Origin: CANHCC01 sp040381555
GTDB taxonomy: Bacteria; Bacteroidota; Bacteroidia; J057; RFSG01
Direction of reading: 5' to 3'
Assembly (NCBI GenBank): GCA_040381555.1
Contig: JBEIHC010000032.1
Span: 1 to 26,769, forward strand
Length of the DNA stretch: 26,769 bases
The position numbers and the translations under genes were made by a program. Each line of letters opens with the position of its first letter. Positions within the stretch are counted from its first letter, which is position 1. Positions 22,577 to 26,769 of the stretch are shown here, piece after piece. The notes beneath the pieces were generated by a model. That model did no database searches. It was not told the origin of the DNA and saw only the letters and a program-made list of their open reading frames with translations.

Positions 22577-24382
22577 ATGCAACAGATACGAAACATTGCC
22601 ATTATTGCCCATGTGGATCACGGTAAGACTACATTGGTGGACAAAATCCTGCACACTTGCAAATTATTCCGAGATAATCAGCAAACAGGCGAGCTCATTC
22701 TAGATAACAACGACCTGGAGCGCGAAAGAGGAATCACCATTACAGCCAAGAATGTTTCTGTAACTTACAAAGGCTACAAGATTAATATTTTGGATACCCC
22801 TGGTCACAGTGATTTTGGGGGAGAGGTGGAGCGTGTACTCAAAATGGCCGATGGCGTTTTGTTACTGGTAGATGCCTTCGAGGGTCCTATGCCCCAAACC
22901 AGATTTGTACTCAAAAAGGCTTTAGAACTTCGTTTGAAGCCTATCGTCATCATTAATAAAGTCGATAAGCCTAATTGTCGTCCGGAAGAAACTCTCGATA
23001 AATTAGTCGATCTATTGTTTGCATTGGATGCGGATGAAAGTCAATTGGAATTTAAAACAATTTATGGCTCAGGTAAGGGGGGCTGGATGGGGCCCGATTG
23101 GAAAAACCCGACAACAGACATCACCTATCTGTTAGATACCATCCTGACAGAAATACCTGAGGCTGTCTTTACACCCGGGGATTTTCAGATGCAGGTTACT
23201 TCTTTGGATTATTCGGCTTATGTCGGTCGTATTGCCATTGGAAGAATCAATAGAGGCACAGTGAAAGAGGGGCAGGAAGTCGTGTTGATCAATCGTGAAG
23301 GTGTGGTCAAGAAAAATCGGATTAAAGAGGTGCATCTGTTCGAAGGCTTAGGTCGGCTTAAGGTTACTGAAGCGCATGCTGGAGATATTTGTGCCTTGGT
23401 AGGTTTAGAGGGATTTGATATTGGTGATACCATTGCGACCGTTGAGAATCCGGAGGCCATGGCTGCGATAAAAGTGGATGAGCCTACGCTTTCCATGTTG
23501 TTTACAATTAATAACTCTCCCTTTTTTGGAAAGGAAGGTAAGTTTGTAACTTCCAGGCATTTAAGAGATCGCTTATTTAAAGAGACAGAAAAAAATCTGG
23601 CCTTGAGAGTTGAGGAAACGGATTCTCCCGATTCTTACATGGTGTTTGGTAGAGGCATTTTGCACTTAGCCGTATTGATTGAAACGATGCGGAGAGAAGG
23701 CTATGAACTCATGGTTGGACAACCTCAAGTTATTATTAAGGAAATAGATGGGGTAAAATGCGAGCCTATCGAGCATTTAGTGGTGGATGTTATTGAAGAA
23801 TATGCAGGTAAGGTAATTGAAATGGTTACTGCACGCAAAGGAGAGTTGACCATCATGGAGCCGAAGGGCGATTCTCAACATCTAGAATTTATAATTCCCT
23901 CCAGAGGTCTTATCGGGCTTAGAAGTAATATGCTCACTGCAACTAGAGGCGAGGCCAATATGTCGCATCGATTTGTTGAGTACCAACCCTTGCGTCAGAT
24001 GAATCAAGGCAGACAAAGAGGCGTCTTAATTTCTATGGGTACAGGGCCCGCAGTGCCTTACTCTTTGTTTCAATTACAAGATAGAGGTACTTTCTTCGTT
24101 GACCCAGGGGTTGAGGTATATGGTGGTCAAGTAATAGGTGAAAATATTCGTATTGGCGATTTGATTATTAATGTTCAGAAAACCAAGCAATTGACGAATG
24201 TGCGTGCTTCCGGTACTGATGATGCCGTTACAATTACCCCTCCAGTCAGAATGTCTTTGGAGCAATGTATGGAGTATATTGACCGGGATGAATATGTGGA
24301 GGTTACTCCAAAGTCTATTCGGATTCGTAAGATTTGGTTAGACGAAAATGAAAGAAAGAAGAATAGTCGTAAAGAATCTTAA
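22577..24382 (+). CDS. typA: Ribosome-associated translational GTPase TypA/BipA
   Basis: From the ATG at 22577 the product has 601 residues, the usual TypA/BipA length. The G domain shows G1 'AHVDHGKTT' (residues 11-19), G2 'RGITI', G3 'DTPGHSDFGGEVER' and G4 'NKVD'; the G5 position reads 'YGSGKGGW'. Then come the EF-Tu domain 2-like region ('LDYSAYVGRIAIGRINRG'), the EF-G-like domains III and V ('EKNLALRVEETDSPDSYMVFGRGILHLAVLIE', read in parts) and the TypA-specific C-terminal domain ('PSRGLIGLRSNMLTATRGEA', 'GQVIGENIRIGDL', 'TNVRASGTDDA'). It binds the ribosome and helps 50S assembly and stress or cold adaptation. An upstream frame to 22496 runs through the palindrome and promoter and is rejected as the start. 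Confidence 0.96.
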   Translation: MQQIRNIAIIAHVDHGKTTLVDKILHTCKLFRDNQQTGELILDNNDLERERGITITAKNVSVTYKGYKINILDTPGHSDFGGEVERVLKMADGVLLLVDAFEGPMPQTRFVLKKALELRLKPIVIINKVDKPNCRPEETLDKLVDLLFALDADESQLEFKTIYGSGKGGWMGPDWKNPTTDITYLLDTILTEIPEAVFTPGDFQMQVTSLDYSAYVGRIAIGRINRGTVKEGQEVVLINREGVVKKNRIKEVHLFEGLGRLKVTEAHAGDICALVGLEGFDIGDTIATVENPEAMAAIKVDEPTLSMLFTINNSPFFGKEGKFVTSRHLRDRLFKETEKNLALRVEETDSPDSYMVFGRGILHLAVLIETMRREGYELMVGQPQVIIKEIDGVKCEPIEHLVVDVIEEYAGKVIEMVTARKGELTIMEPKGDSQHLEFIIPSRGLIGLRSNMLTATRGEANMSHRFVEYQPLRQMNQGRQRGVLISMGTGPAVPYSLFQLQDRGTFFVDPGVEVYGGQVIGENIRIGDLIINVQKTKQLTNVRASGTDDAVTITPPVRMSLEQCMEYIDRDEYVEVTPKSIRIRKIWLDENERKKNSRKES

Positions 24383-24385
24383 TGA

Positions 24386-24415
24386 TTTGAATAACTCAAT
24401 CGTTTGGTAAATTTG
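24386..24415 (+). promoter_or_regulatory. -33/-7 promoter of the aldehyde dehydrogenase gene
   Basis: TTTG (24386-24389), 18 bases and TAAATTTG (24408-24415) fit the Bacteroidota promoter with a spacer one base short of 19. The ATG at 24438 is 22 bases further on. Confidence 0.5.
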
Positions 24416-24437
24416 AACAGTATATTTCCTTCTGAAT

Positions 24438-25988
24438 ATGACAGCAGTAGATAAAAAACACATTCTTGAATCTTTAGGTATTCAAGCTGAAAATCAGGGC
24501 ACTTCAAGTGGTACGAAATGGATAAAGAGTGGTTCTTCTGAAAGATTGAGTGTGCCTTCTCCCGTAGATGCACAGCCCATCGCTTCAGTTGTGCCTACGG
24601 ATGCAGCTGCTTATGCAGAGGTACTGAAGGTGGCTACTCAGGCTTTTGAAACCTGGAGGAATGTCCCAGCCCCTCGTAGAGGAGAGATTGTGCGTCAGAT
24701 TGGGGATGAATTGCGCCGGAAAAAATCTGAGCTCGGCATGTTGGTTTCCTGGGAGATGGGTAAAATCTATCAGGAAGGTTTGGGCGAAGTGCAGGAAATG
24801 ATTGATATCTGCGATTTTGCAGTTGGCCTTTCGCGTCAGTTGTATGGCTTGACCATGCACTCAGAAAGACCCGGACATCGCATGTATGAACAATGGCATC
24901 CTTTGGGCGTAGTAGGCATTATTTCAGCTTTCAATTTTCCAGTAGCCGTTTGGTCTTGGAATAGTATGATAGCTGCCGTTTGTGGGAATGTTACAGTTTG
25001 GAAACCTTCTGAAAAAACGCCACTTACCTCTATTGCCTGTATAAATATCATCAAGGATGTATTGGTTCGGAATGAAGTACCGGAGGGCGTATTTTGTCTG
25101 ATTAATGGTAACTATCAGGTAGGCCAATGGATGACGGAAGATTATCGCGTAGCTTTGGTTAGTGCAACAGGCTCCACTCGAATGGGTAAGGCTGTAGCAG
25201 AAGTGGTAGGTAAGCGTTTAGGGAAATCCTTACTTGAGTTGGGCGGCAATAATGCCATCATTATTACCCCGAATGCAGATATGAAGTTGGCAATACCCGC
25301 TATGGTGTTTGGTGCGGTAGGCACTTGCGGACAAAGATGTACTTCTACCCGCCGGCTGATTATTCATGAAAGTGTATATGATCAGGTTGTTAAGAGTTTG
25401 AAGGATGCCTATGGAAGTTTGGAAAAACTCATTGGCGACCCACGCAAGGAGGGCACCCTTATAGGCCCATTGATTGATAAGCAAGCGGTTCAGGCAATGA
25501 TGGAGACTTTGCGTTTGGTGCAATCGGAGGGCGGAAAAGTATTATTTGGTGGCACCCAACTGAGCGGAGCAGGTTTTGAGTCTGGCAATTTTGTTGTGCC
25601 TGCATTAGTGGAGGCTCAGAATGCCTATGCTGCCGTGCAGCACGAAACCTTTGCACCTATTTTATATCTACTTAAATACAAAACTTTGGAGGAGGCGGTT
25701 CTGATACAGAATGCTGTTCCCCAGGGCTTGTCTTCTGCTATTTTCACAACGAATCTAAAAGAGGCAGAATATTTCTTAAGCCATCAGGGATCTGATTGTG
25801 GGATTGCTAATGTGAACATTGGCACCTCAGGGGCAGAGATTGGAGGCGCATTTGGAGGCGAGAAGGAAACCGGAGGGGGAAGAGAGTCAGGTTCAGATGC
25901 TTGGAAGGCTTACATGCGCCGGCAAACGAATACGATTAACTATTCAGATGCATTGCCTTTGGCTCAGGGGATTAAGTTCGATTTTTAG
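24438..25988 (+). CDS. ALDH7-type aldehyde dehydrogenase (alpha-aminoadipic semialdehyde / piperideine-6-carboxylate dehydrogenase)
   Basis: A 516-residue NAD(P)-dependent aldehyde dehydrogenase. Conserved residues are Asn166 ('SAFNFPVAVW'), Lys189 ('VWKPSEKTP'), Glu268 ('LLELGGNNAI') and the nucleophile Cys301 ('GTCGQRCTSTRRLIIHE'). 'ELGGNNAIII', 'GQRCTSTRRL' and the C-terminal 'EIGGAFGGEKETGGGRESGSD' are signatures of the antiquitin/ALDH7 branch, whose members oxidise alpha-aminoadipate semialdehyde in lysine breakdown (AmaB, PCD). Annotation to the branch is firm; the in-vivo substrate is inferred, since no lysine-degradation gene is in the window. The protein is cytosolic. The gene follows typA by 55 bases but has its own promoter and a terminator at 26013-26042, so it is probably a single-gene unit. 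Confidence 0.93.
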   Translation: MTAVDKKHILESLGIQAENQGTSSGTKWIKSGSSERLSVPSPVDAQPIASVVPTDAAAYAEVLKVATQAFETWRNVPAPRRGEIVRQIGDELRRKKSELGMLVSWEMGKIYQEGLGEVQEMIDICDFAVGLSRQLYGLTMHSERPGHRMYEQWHPLGVVGIISAFNFPVAVWSWNSMIAAVCGNVTVWKPSEKTPLTSIACINIIKDVLVRNEVPEGVFCLINGNYQVGQWMTEDYRVALVSATGSTRMGKAVAEVVGKRLGKSLLELGGNNAIIITPNADMKLAIPAMVFGAVGTCGQRCTSTRRLIIHESVYDQVVKSLKDAYGSLEKLIGDPRKEGTLIGPLIDKQAVQAMMETLRLVQSEGGKVLFGGTQLSGAGFESGNFVVPALVEAQNAYAAVQHETFAPILYLLKYKTLEEAVLIQNAVPQGLSSAIFTTNLKEAEYFLSHQGSDCGIANVNIGTSGAEIGGAFGGEKETGGGRESGSDAWKAYMRRQTNTINYSDALPLAQGIKFDF

Positions 25989-26012
25989 GACTAGCTTACT
26001 TTTAAATTTTCG

Positions 26013-26042
26013 AAGCCTCCCAGTTTTGGGGGGCTTTTTTTT
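26013..26042 (+). terminator. Rho-independent terminator after the aldehyde dehydrogenase gene
   Basis: AAGCCTCCC (26013-26021) pairs with GGGGGGCTT (26028-26036) over nine bp with one G-U pair and a 6-base loop; the run of eight T ends at 26042. Confidence 0.9.
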
Positions 26043-26220
26043 GAAGACGAACTAATTTCTGGAATTTATTTATAAATAGGATGTTCTCCTAAATTGTTTT
26101 TTAGCTTTTAAATAATTGATATCCAAAAAATTAAAAAACAAATAAAATTCAATAAAAAATGAGTTGAATTAATACTATTCGAAAACAAAAATTTATTTTT
26201 TTCAAGAAATTATTTTTTGA

Positions 26221-26228
26221 TACTTTTG
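26221..26228 (+). promoter_or_regulatory. -7 promoter box of the secreted protein gene
   Basis: TACTTTTG matches TAnnTTTG exactly and would give a leader of about 95 bases to the ATG at 26328, longer than at any other gene in the window. Confidence 0.4.
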
Positions 26229-26327
26229 TTAAGTAATTGTTAAATACTAAAAATCATTACTCAAGGATTTTCAGTTTACCGAAGCTTAGTTTGTTTATTG
26301 TACTGTTTACTGATTAACGGAAAAGTT

Positions 26328-26769
26328 ATGAAGACGATTGTTACCACTATTAAACTTGTGAACACAGGTGTATCTTCCTTTAGGAAGACTTTACTGGCTT
26401 GTATCCTATTGGGGATTATGCAGAGTAATCTATTCGCTCAGGTGAGTGGTTACACCTTCTCCCAAAGTAGTACTACCTATTCGGAAATAACTGGAGCTGG
26501 GACAAGTCCTGTTTTGATGGCAACCGCAACCGCCAATACCTCAGCAGGTTCCATGGACTCTTATTCAGCCGCGGCGACCATTCCTTTTACATTCACAATT
26601 AATGGAACTGGTTACACTACTTGTACCGTTAACTCGAATGGGTATATCACCTTCGGGGGAACAGCTCCTGGAACAACCATCACGGTTCCAATTTCTAATA
26701 CAGGCACATACAACGCAGCTGTCTCTGCCTGGGGTGGGGATATTAACGGAATGTTTAGTTTGGGTGGTC
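26328..26769 (+). CDS. Secreted protein, N-terminal part (runs off right edge), possible T9SS cargo
   Basis: The frame from the ATG at 26328 stays open to the window edge (147 codons). After a Lys/Arg-containing N-region comes a hydrophobic segment and a clean signal peptidase site ('LLACILLGIMQSNLFA-Q'). The mature part is rich in Thr, Ser, Gly and Asn and contains 'YTFSQSSTTYSEITGAGT', 'FTFTINGTGYTTCTVNSNGY' and 'AVSAWGGDINGM', a pattern common at the start of large Bacteroidota surface proteins with beta-sandwich domains. Such proteins usually end in a T9SS C-terminal sorting domain, which would lie beyond the window. The start is supported by the signal peptide; function is unknown. Confidence 0.8.
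   Translation, partial: MKTIVTTIKLVNTGVSSFRKTLLACILLGIMQSNLFAQVSGYTFSQSSTTYSEITGAGTSPVLMATATANTSAGSMDSYSAAATIPFTFTINGTGYTTCTVNSNGYITFGGTAPGTTITVPISNTGTYNAAVSAWGGDINGMFSLGG

Larger units (their letters stand above)
25989..26327. other. A+T-rich spacer with terminator and promoter
   Basis: This 339-base gap holds the terminator of the dehydrogenase gene (26013-26042) and a -7 box (26221-26228) for the following secreted protein. No gene is seen; the stretch 26090-26220 is very A+T-rich. Confidence 0.6.

Overview
The window reads as a chromosomal segment of a member of the Bacteroidota with a type IX secretion system (T9SS). The evidence is GldJ, PorP/SprF, PorU and PorV genes side by side, A+T-rich spacers, promoters of the TTTG-N(19-20)-TAnnTTTG type instead of -35/-10 boxes, almost no Shine-Dalgarno sequences, and several lipoprotein signal peptides. 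The exact class cannot be fixed from the sequence. No rRNA, tRNA, CRISPR array, IS element or prophage was seen.

Left part (1-7154), accessory in character. A HipB-like regulator is cut by the left edge and preceded by 10-bp-phased AGTGCATT half-sites. A first 17-bp tandem array (517-635) precedes a lipoprotein serine hydrolase of the class C beta-lactamase family. A GT-B glycosyltransferase follows, then a second 17-bp array (2890-3042) and a lipoprotein adenosine deaminase. An MBOAT acyltransferase and a membrane-anchored SGNH-type protein overlap by one base and probably O-acetylate an exported glycan.

Middle part (7426-13149). A membrane cytochrome c is divergent from an acyl-CoA thioesterase, which is convergent with a bacilliredoxin. 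Further minus-strand genes encode an exported CarboxypepD_reg-like protein, an M61-type PDZ peptidase and GldJ.

T9SS block and right part (11965-26769). gldJ and a porP/sprF gene lie on the minus strand. porU and porV lie on the plus strand. Then come a PpiD/SurA-like periplasmic foldase, the ribosomal GTPase TypA/BipA and an ALDH7-type aldehyde dehydrogenase. The window ends in the N-terminus of a secreted protein that may be a T9SS cargo. PorU and PorV (cargo cleavage and shuttling), GldJ (machinery stability) and the foldase all serve export across the envelope.

The most unusual structure is the pair of 17-bp arrays. Read as single strands, each is a chain of small hairpins with invariant stems and GGG linkers, and nearly all variation sits in the loops. 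In the second array the loop is TTCG closed by C-G, and a 10-bp inverted repeat encloses the whole array. Other points of note are palindromic elements that overlap stop codons in the same register, and a recurring promoter layout with the -7 box four bases before the start codon, which predicts leaderless mRNAs.
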